64,000 nt of DNA from Kalaharituber pfeilii (lineage: Eukaryota; Ascomycota; Pezizomycetes; Pezizales; Pezizaceae): contig WHUZ01000037.1 of assembly GCA_015179045.1 (NCBI GenBank), positions 62,001 through 126,000 on the forward strand, read 5' to 3'. Shown here in pieces: positions 46,073 to 58,394 of the stretch (the first letter of the stretch is position 1; every line of letters begins with the position of its first letter). A program made the translations under genes and the position numbers. Below the pieces are notes generated by a model. That model made no database searches. It had not been told where the DNA came from and saw only the letters and a list, made by a program, of their open reading frames with translations.

Positions 46073-48474
46073 AGTGCTTGCGGTTTGTGTGGGCCAGCCA
46101 TTACCGGTGGCTCATCGACCGCCAGGTTCACCCAAAAAGCCCACACTGTTATGCATGGCCCCGCCCACTTACACAAACTGACTTAAGTGGCGTAAAATAT
46201 TCGGTAGTTAATTATGTAGCTTACTGTCTTCGGCCGTTCAATGGGACAACCGTTCAATTGACAGCTAAACCTAAGTTGGGTAAAGTCTACTCAGAACTCA
46301 ACTTGCTGTTGAGGCTAAGACATGCATTGGTAAATTTCTACATATGATAGGTAAATTTGGCGTGTCCTATTGAACAGTAGATATCGATTGTCCGAGCTGT
46401 CCATGACCACAAGCTAACTCATCGACAGCACAGGCCACCTCCACGACGCTATTACTGAATGGCCACCAACTATACATAGCTTACATTAAATGGTCTGGGC
46501 AACTCGGTATTAAATATAGTATATTGCACTCGACTAATCAAAAGCTCTCTAGGGAAGCAGTCAGGAAGTGACTGTTAAGTAAAGCCCCCTCCTTTGGACA
46601 GTTTCAGGCAGAAACTCACAGTTAATTTTCGCACAAACGGCTATAATGAACCTGCGAAATTGTTCGGTTGCCGTAGCTTCTGCTTGAAATAACAGCTATA
46701 CGTGACCAACCAAACAGGACTTTAGAGTCCAGAATTGGACCGTCGGCGGACAGCCCATGCTACAGTGGCTAGTCGTAGATGCCTAAACATTGCCACTGTA
46801 GAAAGCTGGACTACTTGGTAATCAACGCAATCCAGCCTATCACCTCTAGAATACAAATGATTAACACTGAAGAATACTTGAAATCGCGAAGGATTCTAGA
46901 TATCTCTGTCTGTAATACACTTCGAAATTCAATCTATAGCAAGACGAATACCTGGCCTACAGTTGGCCATTTTCCTCTAGGTTTTCTTTTGTAAATGAAA
47001 ATATAGTAACCGTGACAATAGCTACTGGGACATTTGTCAATATCAAGATATTGCACATACTTAGGGTAACAGCAAATATCACCAACCAAAATAATCACAG
47101 TAGCTGAATTAGTATACGGAATAAATTTCTACAAGTGTCTAGTTACTTTGTATTGGGTTTGATGTGAATTGATTAAATTTTAGTGGCCATTCTATTGTTA
47201 CCGGAACGATGCGCAATATCCTTGTAGGTGACTTGCGAATGCTACTCTGCATTCTTAACCGATAGAGCTTTCGGAATGCAGCAAATTATTGATTCCTTAC
47301 CTAGATTATCTTCTAAAACTTAGATACAATAGTAGTAACAACTTGCAGTGGCTTTATATACTGATGGTGATAGGTGAGTATAGCTACGTATCATTCGGTT
47401 GCTTCACTACATGGACATCGCTTGCATTGCTAACCCAACTCTGACGACATCTTCACTCCAGACCTATTAATGAAAATTGGAATGGAAGTAGTAGAGTACA
47501 TGTTGATGAGAATGTAGAGACAAACACTTCCCCAGTTTTTACGTCATATCACGTCTTGGCTACTTGTACCGATGCTAGGTCTTGGACCTAAATTTCATAC
47601 ATTGCAACTTAGATTCCTCATCACATGGAATTACCTTATACGGTTCATGTGCTATCCTTCACACATGGCAGCCTCACGTGATATGTCCCGTGATGCTCGT
47701 TGCATAATCTTCAACATTACCTATTATTGTGACCGAGCACCTATGTATTAGTGACCGATCTCTTGGCACTCCTCCTCGTACAACTTCCACATGCAATATC
47801 TTCGCAGAATATACAGCAGGTGCACCTGAATATTTGGAGGTTATTTGATGGCCACACTATATATACATCTTTTGTAATTCAATGATATGCAGAGAAAGTA
47901 TAGGCATTCTACCCCCCCTTGCATAGCAAAGGATAGCATACACTAAATACTATATGACTATCCTCAACTATAGCTCTTCACACTCTCAAGTGGCTATAGA
48001 AGAAGATAGCTAACTTAAATGGTGATAGGATAAGGCTGCTCTGAATTTCAGTAGCCTCAAAGCAGTCGCTAAAATGGCCGAAAATGCCGAAAGTGCTAAA
48101 ACTGCCAATATGCTCTTCTATTACTTGCAACAAGCAACTACATATACTAAAAATAACAGGATTAATAGCTATAAGACTACTCTTATGTTTACAATGGTAT
48201 GTAGCATAATTGGGAGTATTGGCTACTAGGAAAACATCTTCAAGAATACTATAGTATATTGCAGGACTGATAGTATTAATTGCTAGAAAAAATACTCTTA
48301 TGAGTGCAACAGCCTCTAGTAGGATAACAGGATTGGTAGATCTGATAGTTATCTATACCAACGATAGTATATAACTGCAGAATTAGCTGATATGAAAGCA
48401 CCCTAATAGCTATGATAGTATATACTTAACTGACAGAATTAGTAGATGAGATGAACTTCTTGCTATGTCTGTTA
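46073..48474. other. gene-free A/T-rich stretch
   Basis: About 2.4 kb without a supported gene. Frames are short, A/T is high, and no family was recognised. Likely decayed transposon sequence. Confidence 0.4.
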
Positions 48475-48970
48475 CGGAGGTGGTAAACGCAGAGAGTTAC
48501 CGTCCGCCAGGCCAAAAAGACACTTGACTAGCGATACTCGCTAGTCCTCTGCGTAGCTCATATAGTACTCATTTATGCGATTGCGGCGCCTCTCGGCTGT
48601 CGCATGTCCCCTATGTCGCATATGCGCATTTCGTATGCGCTTGCATTTTTCGCTTTTCGCGCGCTCCACCGGCCGCCCACACTACTACGGTCGCAGTGAA
48701 CCCGTAACAGTTATGGTGCTCAGCCAATTATCCAGCAATTTGTACCACCAGCTTTAAATTAATTTTGTCAGAAAAAAACCAAGGGAAAAGCTAGAGCGCA
48801 TGCTATGACCTCTGCTGAGTTGGCTGAATGAACAGCTGCTGCAAGAAATACTAGAAAGTGCCATAGGGAAGGCTCCTCAGGTGTAGTTGAGCTTGAAAAG
48901 GATACGCAAGCTATGCAGGATATTATTCTTGTTGCATCAAGGTCCCATGTGTCTTCCACTGCACCTATTT
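48475..48970 (+). mobile_element. fragment related to the 2-kb repeat plus decayed frame
   Basis: GTGGTAAACGCAGAGAGTTA and the GCGCATTTCGTATGCGC unit match the G/C-rich part of the inverted-repeat arms (compare 60525-60730). After it, a plus-strand frame reads CQKKTKGKARAHAMTSAELAE, stop, TAAARNTRKCHREGSS and VELEKDTQAMQDIILVASRS. It has two stops and resembles the C-terminal tail of a DNA-transposon protein, family unknown. Confidence 0.45.
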
Positions 48971-49083
48971 AGATGTTCAGGTATTGTACATAATATCTTA
49001 GCTTAGGTACCTCTGAATAGTAACCCTTGAAAACTTCTGCATATTAGCGCACGCCACTAGCGATCCGCTTATCGTACAAGGAA

Positions 49084-50089
49084 CTACTGTACCTGTCCCG
49101 AGTCATCCCGCTCTATAAGGATTTGGATATGCGATTTCAATTCTGACCTCTCGCTTTCCCGTTCTTCATCCCTGTTCTCTTGTACTCTCCATTGCCAGTA
49201 GTCCCGAGTCATCCTGTCCGCCCATTCCTTCGTGTCCTTGTCTACTTGTCTAGACCAGTTGTCAAGGCCGAACCTCTTTTCCAGTCCTCTCAGGGCCTCC
49301 ATAGCGGATGCTCCGATATACCTCGCGGTCTCGGTCTTCATATGCCCTCTTAATGCCTTGGCTTCCCATTCTTGGGCTTTCTTAACTGCAGCTCGGACCG
49401 TTTCAATTAGGAAGTTCTCCTCCTCAACATCGTCCACATCGGGAGTGGTGGGTCGGTCCAGGGTTGGGGGCCTGGTTCCGGGTACCGGTATGTACCCTTC
49501 ATTGTCCCGAAAGACTGGGTCTGTGTATAGGCCAGGGGCGTGGTTGTCGTGAAGGTGGCTGGTATGACTGTTTTGGTTGATGCGTCGCTTTTGTCACTCC
49601 CCGGCATCGTTGGTGAATCCTTCAAATGTGTCGGGGATTTCCGATTCATTGTCGTATGTGGGTAGAATCGTGGGTTGTCTCACCACTATTGTGTCTTCTA
49701 TTTGGTCTTCCGGTGGCCTTGAATCCATTGCTATGCTCTCAGTGATGAAATCGATGATTTGTTGGGTTGATATTTGTCTGGCTTCTATGTCTTCGATTGT
49801 TATTACTCTGACTGGTACATCGAATTCCTTCTCGGTCAACACTGCGCCTCCCCCCATGGCCAAAGTGGTAGCGTCTTCGATTTCCTGGCCCGTTTCCTCT
49901 CTCTTTTCCCTTTTCGTGTATTGGATGATGTCTCCAAACTTGTGGAGCGTCCATTGTTGGTCCTCCTTGATGAATATCATATTCCCATGGGAAAAAAACT
50001 TTTTTTTCCCCTGTTTTCATGACGCCACTGAGATTTTTCCCCTGTTCAAGTTTCGGATGATCAACTAATACTATTTTATTTGGTCTCAT
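49084..50089 (-). pseudogene. LINE ORF1-like protein, one stop and one frameshift
   Basis: From 49980 to 49084 a single 299-codon frame is broken only by a TGA at 49594-49596 (DTFEGFTNDAGE then QKRRINQN); a CGA ancestor would explain it. It contains WTLHKFGDIIQYTKREK, then a coiled, charged C-terminus (VEEENFLIETVRAAVKKAQE, KEWADRMTRDYWQWRVQENR). Upstream, an ATG frame from 50089 (MRPNKIVLVDHPKLEQ) joins through an A8 run with a one-base shift. Composition and order resemble ORF1 (gag-like) proteins of fungal Tad-type LINEs; no zinc knuckle is seen. Together with the ORF2 remnant at 43585-43921 on the same strand, it may mark the two ends of one disrupted LINE. Confidence 0.5.
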
Positions 50090-51209
50090 GACATTTCAAT
50101 GCAATAAGGCATTGATTGTAGTGAAATATGCGACCTTAGAACTTCAATGTAGTTGCATATCGAAATTCAATACAATATACTAGCTTTATCCCGTTCACGT
50201 AAGGAACATTGTGTGATAAGGAAAATTATTCCGAAATAGGCAAGGCTAATCAAGATTTCGCCGCTTCTGTGAAGATTTCGTCAGGCTACAAGTACCTGCT
50301 ATCATGCCCCATAACTCCAACGATACTATAATTTAATTCAAGTTCAAAATCACCCACACCAATCTATTGGCCCCAGGTGCGCTTCCTTTCATTAATCAAA
50401 TATCAAACCTTCATCCATGCCACCAATTGATTCGTTCTACTTACATTCTCCACCAAATGCATGCATATGCAGCCACAAACAAATCCCCGACAGCAACTCA
50501 GAAGGCAAAACTAGTAAACTTCCTGTAACGAGCTGGAGTTTCTTAGTAACATTTAGCGTTTAATACCAACATCGGTCTCACGTGCCGATGGGTATGGAAG
50601 CTATTTACAGAGAGTCAAGCCTGGAGTAGAATCTCTGCGACGGGCTCAAGGGGAGTAGTGGAGTTTAAAGTTACCCTCAACCGCTATCCAGGAAGAGTAC
50701 TACTCCACAGCCGAGGGTAGCTACTACCATAAACAGAATCCAAGTCTTAAAGACAGGTCTCACTCGAGAATCCACTTAAATTCCCCTGAGTCTGACCCTT
50801 GTGCAACATATATCCACACGCCCAACGCCACTAGCACTTCTCATACACTCTCCAGTCTCACGTTCCTCCTCAGCAGTTCCCGAAATTTGAAGTACTGGAC
50901 AAGACAAATGCAGATAACTAATCCTCTCCATATATATATTACAAAACAGAATTCATCTATATATTTCCGCAGCTTCACTACCCCCATGACTCGCTTTCGA
51001 CATTTCTCCACCTCTGCCACGCTACAATCTTCCCAGCCATTTAGAGCTGTAATTTAGCCTGCGACGTCATCATGCAGAAAACACAAGTGGATATGAGCAC
51101 GTAGATGGTACAGCTTTGTGTAGCTAAGTCCTAGTCTGAAACTTCAGGACTTCCTTATTATCCTTGAAGTTGCGTAATGAAAAAATCGAGAAAGCAAATT
51201 TTCTACCGT

Positions 51210-51416
51210 TTAATCATGAGCATAGAAAACCACAGTACTGTATATATGAGCGGAAAACGATCTCGCGGCCGCGAGGGTTGAGCATTGGGACGGGGAGGTT
51301 AGGTAATATTGTGGGCTGTAAAAGAGCGCCGTAGCGGGTTGCGCCCTCGTGACCGCGAGTGTCTTACGGGATTGGTTTAAACACGGCTTGCACACGCGCT
51401 GCCTAGAGGTCCCCAT
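51210..51416 (-). other. conserved 68-codon frame, copy 2
   Basis: Protein identical to the frame at 33505-33711. Same doubt about coding status. Confidence 0.3.
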
Positions 51417-52667
51417 TCGCTTCGCTCAGAGGTCAGCTAGGGGTGGCGAGCCGCGGGGTGTATCCAGCTACGCGTGGGGTAGTAAGCCTCCGTTCCAAGA
51501 AGAGTACTAAGGGAACGTACTGTAGGAGGAATCCGGAAGACTGCGTATTGGAGTAACGGGGAGGGAAATAGAGACTGCTAAACAAATAGACACTTCTCTC
51601 AAGTACACAAAGACGGATATATTCTCAAACTTGAACTGAACTGTGCTACATACAACGGTATGAATGTAAGGGAAGGACATAGCAGAACGAAGTCCCTGCT
51701 AATGACAGTAGAAATCTTCCCCAAATTCCTTCCACTCCCTCACTTCCCGTTGCTGATGGCCGTAGTTCCTACTGCCGCCGTATTCACCAACGGCAAAGAC
51801 TTGCATCAGAATTTGACCTGTGTCTTTGCTTCTTGCATCCACCCGCCATTGTCATGCCCCTTGGCAAGGTTCAGAAAAAAGCAGGGGATCATATTTAGGA
51901 TTGTTTTGTTCATGATTCCCTTGCGATAGAGATATCAGGATACTGCATAAAGGCGCCCTCAGAGACCAGCGGTAGTATTAGCTGCTCCGCAGTGCGAGTA
52001 ACTCTGCCCCCCATGCGCTTGCAATCCTACTACCCTATGTGCCCCATCATCCCCCTTCATTTCCAATATCCCCACTTCACCTTACGTGATTGACACACAT
52101 TCTGACATCTCAACAGTGTAAGGTTGCTCGCAGTAGTAAGCTGCGGGCAGTCCGCCACACTAGATACCTCTGCCATCCCAACTTCGCCACTTTCATTATA
52201 CTACAAAATAAAGGGGATATAGATATCAGCCCTGGCTGACCTGTGAAGCTACTGCTGATGACTTGTGCTAAACGAATAAAGTAGCTACTTAGGGAAATAG
52301 GCAAACAAGTCAGAACACGGAAGTTTATTACGAGATGATATGAATCAAGGGGGCAGTGCAGCAAACACGCCACTGAGTGGCGCTCGCTAAACGTACTACT
52401 TACTACTGATGCCACTGAATGGAAAACAACGGTGATAAACTAAGCATTGGTTCTTTAAATAATATATATATCAGTACTCGCTTGTAGCCTAATGCCATGG
52501 CGAGATAAGCATTGATTGTTAAGCATTATAAACAAGAACAGAAGAAAAGAAGAGGCACGCTCGGGCCAGGAAACAATGAAGAAAAATCAGCCCCCAGGCG
52601 GTGCCTTGAGGCACGCCAGACAATTGCCATTCCACTGTAGGTATGTAAGAGCGTCACATATTCTTCC

Positions 52668-55600
52668 TTAACTTCTCTTCTCCCCCTCTTCCTCCTCGCC
52701 CTTCTCCTCACAATCATAACAGATGGGGTGTAAAACTGCCGGTTCCCCAACTGCGCTGTGTTGTCTAAGCAGGCGAAGATTTAACGAGTCCAGTCCTGTC
52801 GCACCTTGGATGTTCGCATTCATAAGAACAAGTCTATTCTGGGGTAATGCCCATTGACAGGTAAAATCTAAGGAGTGATTGTCTGGAGTACAACCGCCCT
52901 TGAGTTGCACCTGACATAGATGATTTGCGTGGCTACTATATATTGTTATAAGGTACGGATTCCTAGCAATATTGTCCCAAGTTATAGATTCGCATTGGTC
53001 ATAGAAGGTCATGTGGGCCATGGCTTTCCCTGAGGATACTGACCATAGCCGTACAGTGCAATCGTCGCTGCAAGAAGCAAGCAGCTGACCATCGGGAGAG
53101 AAGGCGATACTATTTATTGATCGATTATGGCCTTCAAAGATATGAATGATCTCTAGACGTTGAACTGACCATAGTCGTATAGTCGTCGCATGCCTGCTGC
53201 ACGGATACCAGCCGTAAGAAGCAAGCAGCTGGCCATCAGGAGAGAAAACGACACGGTTTATGACGCTATTAGGGTCTTCAAAGGTATGAATGATCTCTTG
53301 ATGTTGAACTGACAATAGTCGTAAAGTCTTACGCCTGCCGCAAGCAGCAATCAGCTGACCATCAGGAGAGAAAACGACAAGTTCTAGGACGTTATTAGGG
53401 TCTTCAAATATGTGAACGACCTCTCCACGTTGAACTGACCATAACCGTACAGTGCCCCAATCGCCAGAAGCAAGCAGTTGACCGTCAGGAGAGAAGACGA
53501 CACATTCTACCCCTCGATTATGGCCACCAAAGGTATGAATGGTCTTTTGGTGTTGAAATGACCATAGCCGTACAGTCTTAGCTACGGCAGCAGCAAGGAG
53601 CTGGCCATCAGGAGAATAGGCGAACGGGCCTACTGAGCCAAATTTGTCCTCATATATACGAACGACCTCTTGATGTTGAGCTGACCGATGCCGTACAGTG
53701 TTATCTCCGCTGCCAGAAGCAAGCAGCTGTCCATCAGGAGAGAATGCGGCACTCTTTACCGATTGATCAAAGATATGAATGACCTCTTGACGTTGAACTG
53801 ACCATAGCCGTACAGTTCTATCACGGCTGCCAGAAGCAAGCAGCTGACCATCAGGAGAGAATGCGACACTATCTACCGGGTCATGATGGCCCTCAAAAAT
53901 ATGAATGAACTCTTGGCGTTGAAGTGACCACAGCCGTACAGCGTTATCAACGGTGCCAGAAGCAAGCAGCTGACCATCAGGAGAGAATGCGACACTACAT
54001 ACCCAGGATGTATAGCCATTAATGGTATGAATGACCTCTTGGCGTTGAACTGACCATAGCCGTACAGTCTTATCTTCGCTGCCAGAAGCAAGCAGCTGAC
54101 CATCAGGAGAGAATGCGACACTATTTACCGAGTCATGATGGCCCTCAAAAATATGAGTGACCTCTTGGCGTTGAACTGACCATAGCCGTACAGTCTTATC
54201 AACGCTGCCAGAAGCAAGCAGCTGACCATCAGGAGAGAATGCGACACTATTTACCAACTCATGATGGTCCTTAAAAATATGAATGACCTCTTGGCGTTGA
54301 ACTGACCATAGCCGTACAGTCTTATCTTTGCTGCCAGAAGCAAGCAGCTGACCATCAGGAGAGAATGCGACACTATTTACCGAGTCATGATGGCCCTCAA
54401 AAATATGAGTGACCTCTTGGCGTTGAACTGACCATAGCCGTACAGTCTTATCAACGCTGCCAGAAGCAAGCAGCTGACCATCAGGAGAGAATGCGACACT
54501 ATCTACCCACTTATGATGGCCCTTAAAAATATGAATGACCTCTTGGCGTTGAACTGACCATAGCCGTACAGAATTGTCGTCGACAACAATATTGTCGTGC
54601 CAATCAGAAAAGAGGCTGAAGACGCCGGAGCCAGAAGCAAGCAGCTGACCATCAGGTGAGAAGGCGACACTTGGTACAGCACACGGTTGCTCTAGGTAAG
54701 GTCTTTCCCCAAATGATACAGAGTTCATGCAAGCTTTACCGAGGTTTGCTTTTCTAAGCCAAGCTTGATGAAAACGAACCTGCTCACCATGACGCTAGGT
54801 CAGACTAGATGTAAAAAGTAACGAGCAAAGAAAAAGACGAACCTCACGTAGGTCTGCATTTTGGAATTGAGTACACTCAAACCAGCCACCACTTATATCA
54901 GCTCCAGGAATCCGTATTCCACGTAAATCATGACCCCCAAATCTTCTTCCGGCCCTGACTAGAATTGTAATTGCGTTTGCTGAGGCGGTTGAAAAATTGG
55001 CATCAGTTTTCGATCGTTCAACCAGATTTAGCAGATTGTCTTGTAATGTGCTAGTATATCTCGCTCGTTCAATGATAAAGTCAAGAATACCAGGATCATC
55101 CACAAGATGGAACTGATTGATAATTGCATCGTCTTTACATTGTACAAGTGACTTGTCTTGCCAGAGGGATTCAGCTACCAAATAGTCCCGTAGTGATTTG
55201 TGTAAAAATCTGTAGGCGTGCCCTTGTCGGATAAGTGGTGAACTAGAGCGTAAAAGGTGTATTTTTGGATCGTTAGCTAAAAAATTTTGCCATATCATCT
55301 GATCCTGTGGGATGGAATTGTAATCTTGGAAGATGTCGATAGGTTGATAGCTAGCTTCCAGCAGCTGATGACGGTACAAGGCTAATGCAAACTTTTGACA
55401 GAAGAGTTGTGCTTGAAACTTGAAATTATTCTCATATAATTGAGAATAAGTTTGAAGGTGATTCTGTGGTAACTGAATTTTATCTAAACGGGCCTGTGCA
55501 TTCTCTAACCAGTAATCAATGAATTGTTGGTACAAATCTCCACGCTTGAGATTGTCTCTGCTTTGAGCTGGTGTAACTGTCATAATCATTCTGAGAAGAA

Positions 55601-56796
55601 ACGGGTTGCTAATTAATGCACATATGTCAGGCCTAAGCACATAATGTTCATACTCATTGACTGAATGGCCATTAGGTTTAGCCATTAGATATTGTGAAAT
55701 ATACTGCTGGATGTTTGACTTCGAAAATGGCGCAATCCAGTATTCTTGCAACAGCTGTGGCTGACCAGGAGGGTAAAACTTGCTTCGATACCCTGAGCGT
55801 AAATATTCGGGTCGACTGGTAATGATAACTTTCGCATTCCATAGGTCAAGCTCATTTTCGATAAAAAAGTTGCGGTCCTGTCTCTCAATTTCATCATAAC
55901 CATCCAAAAGAAACACGAATTCCCGCTGACGCCGAACCAGCTGTATTTGGTCTTCACGAAAACCTTGTTTAGCAAAGAAAGCCGCTATCAGATCCCGGTT
56001 GCGCATTCCAGACATATATACTCTGAAGAGTGAAATGAACAAGGGAACCACTGCAGTTGCTTGATCGGAGGCACTGTCGTACTGAGACCATAACCAATGT
56101 GCAAGATGATGGGTGAAGGTAGATTTTCCAGACCCAGCAGTCCCTTGAATCAAGCAAACCTTTGACTCAACACAAGTTAGCCACATCTAGTAGGCGGTAA
56201 GTGACTGTTGAAATTAAATAAATAAAGTAAATAATTAACTTAAATCAAAGTAAAGCAAACCTTCTGTGATACAGCATCTGAAAGGAACGTTTGAACAGCC
56301 TCCAGTAGATCAAAGCGATTACTATCGTGTGGGTCTGCCATTCCCTCTACCGGAATATATAGATTGAGCTTAAACTCCTCCAGCTGATTCTTCGCTAGGT
56401 AGTCGTTCTTGACCTGCTCAAACTCTCCAATTAAAGTTGTCCATTCAACTATTTGACGTTGATTTTGTGCTAGCTTTATGTTAACAAAGGCTCAGGCCTA
56501 GCAAGAGGATACAACTATACGTACCCAGTGTAGCTAGTTTTTCATTACATTCCCTGAACAAATTATTTGTCGTGAGTGGAAGTACATTAGCTCGAAAGGG
56601 GCACCGCTGGCCCAAGTATTCCTCCTTTTTCCATCAGGTAATTCTGAGCTAGATAGACGTCTATCCATTGGTAGAAGTTAGCCTAGGGAATATGATGAAG
56701 CGCTGTTATCTTGGAAACGGACTTGAGCGGAAGTTTTTGCAAAAAACTCCTCCCCATAGAGGACCCCCCTGAACCTTCAGATTTCTCATGATCCAT
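52668..56796 (-). pseudogene. NLR: NACHT, pentapeptide, WD40 (copy 2), 1-bp deletion in exon 2
   Basis: Same five-exon structure as copy 1: 56796-56723, 56660-56525, 56469-56261, 56159-54843, 54779-52668. Exon 2 is 136 nt against 137 in copy 1, because a G5 run is G4 here (56598-56601). The shift leads to a stop inside exon 2, so the normal start cannot yield the full protein. From exon 3 on the frame is intact: Walker A GTAGSGKS, LLDGYDE, the pentapeptide stretch, 13 WD40 repeats and the same tail. Exon 4 has one extra Ile codon. An internal Met in exon 3 (EGMADPHDSN) could start a shorter NACHT-WD40 protein, so loss of function is not certain. WD repeats 1-7 differ from copy 1 at a few recurring positions, while 8-13 are nearly the same. 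Repeats 2-3 and 4-5 here are almost identical pairs. Confidence 0.8.
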
Positions 56797-57934
56797 CTTG
56801 AATAACTAGTGGAGCAGAATCACAAAATTTTCAGATGTAGTACAGAGTAAGGGAAACGAGATTTGGGTAGAGAGCCTTTGTGTTCACGGTGAAGCTGTAG
56901 GGCGATGGTGGATGATAATTGTTTGTTACCTTACGGTTGCAATACACGTGCGTTCGTTGAGTGAATGGTATGCTCTAGGCCTGCCATGGTCTTTGCAACC
57001 AATTATGATAGAAGGATTTTGCAACCCTGTAACAAACCTTGTAGGATGAGATTCAAATCAACAAGGGTAAACGAAGGGGCTCCAAATTGTAAAAGACAGT
57101 CTGAAACCACAGGACCGGCTAAATTTAACTACATGATACATGAACCTACTTCATTCATCGTCATCAATTTCACCTTCATTGTACAGAATTCAGAAGATTG
57201 CGAGTCGTTTTCCCAAGGTCAAGTTTTCAGACTCTTTCTGAAGAGTCCCCACACAATTTTGAGGAATAGGGGCAGTTACATCTAATTGGTGCTAGCATAG
57301 CCCCGGTGGTGTGGACTGACCTATTGATTTAAACCTGAAAGGAAATAGCGTGCCCGATGTGGTAACGATCTGCCCCCTGTAACGATCGTCATGCATTCCT
57401 CACTCTACTACTTTTATTTGAATATATTGCAACTATAGAAATTGCTTAACATTATACCAATTTGACATCGCTGAATCAGAATTTGCTATCATAATGAGGA
57501 AAAAATCAAAATTCCAATACTTACTACTAAATATATCATTATTCACCTAATTTGAGTCCTCCCTGTATATAGTATAGCTCAACATTCTCGAAATCAGAAA
57601 ATTATATAGAAAACTCTTAATTCTCATCTATCTAGGGCTGGTCTTTTTATTAAAAGTCAATATTGCATATACAGATCATGTGAGATGCATTGCACCTTCA
57701 ATTGTATAGAAGTAGTTTATATTCATGAGCTAATCTCTATACCTTGATCTGACCTTCAGTGTTCCTAGACTCTTCAAGTGATTCAGGAATACCGGGACTT
57801 GAAGTAGTAGTAGTTGAAGCACTAGGGGTGGTAACAGTAACTCCTTCTGAGGTGCCAGGTATGACAGAAGAGACCTATGGCTCTGTCTGCAGAAGACTGG
57901 TACCAATGAAGAGATTTCCAACTTTCTATATGAG
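56797..57934. other. upstream of NLR copy 2, then unique sequence
   Basis: Shared promoter-like region to 57168, then A/T-rich sequence with no recognised gene to the start of the Harbinger-associated frame. Confidence 0.4.
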
Positions 57935-58378
57935 ATGGAAAATCTTAGCAGTCTTGCAGAACTGCAATCTAGAAATCCTACTCTACATGCAGAAGCAAAA
58001 AACTGTACACAAAGATTAAATGATGAAGGCAAGATGATCAGACAATCTGCCATGGAGTCTATGTCTGTGGTGGGATCATCTAGAGGGGGGTCTGAAACTC
58101 CGGAACCGACCAATAGAAAGCAAAAACGACATTATATCAATAATATTGTGGAGATAACGGAAGAAGAGGCTGCAATATATAATGCAAGAGTAAGGCAATT
58201 GCAAATTAAAGAGGAGGAAAGACATGCAATGTTATTGGAAGAGCAGAAGAAAAGTACAAAGCTGTTGGAGAATTTGTGTGAACGTTTAGAACAACAGCAG
58301 AAGATAATCTCGAACAGCAACGAAAAATTGCACAGGAGGAGAGACAGGAATTTATGGATTTGTTTAGGCAGTTCTTAA
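57935..58378 (+). CDS. coiled-coil protein beside Harbinger transposase, partial
   Basis: A 147-codon frame. Residues 85-140 are Glu/Gln/Lys-rich with heptad character (RQLQIKEEERHAMLLEEQKK). PIF/Harbinger elements usually carry a second gene for a Myb/SANT-like DNA-binding partner whose C-terminus is often coiled-coil, and the convergent placement next to the transposase fits that. No Myb helix is visible; it may be upstream in a broken frame (57759-58019). ORF end at 58378 lies 17 bp from the transposase stop. Confidence 0.4.
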   Translation: MENLSSLAELQSRNPTLHAEAKNCTQRLNDEGKMIRQSAMESMSVVGSSRGGSETPEPTNRKQKRHYINNIVEITEEEAAIYNARVRQLQIKEEERHAMLLEEQKKSTKLLENLCERLEQQQKIISNSNEKLHRRRDRNLWICLGSS

Positions 58379-58394
58379 CTAGGCAATAGGTATA

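Larger units (their letters stand above)
50183..57168. repeat. segmental duplication, copy 2
   Basis: Direct repeat of 32470-39806 beginning at CTTTATCCCGTTCACGTAAG and ending near TCATCGTCATCAATTTCA. Beyond both ends the two loci are unrelated. The segment 50183-52667 is the downstream non-coding part, with the 68-codon frame repeated at 51210-51416. Confidence 0.9.
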
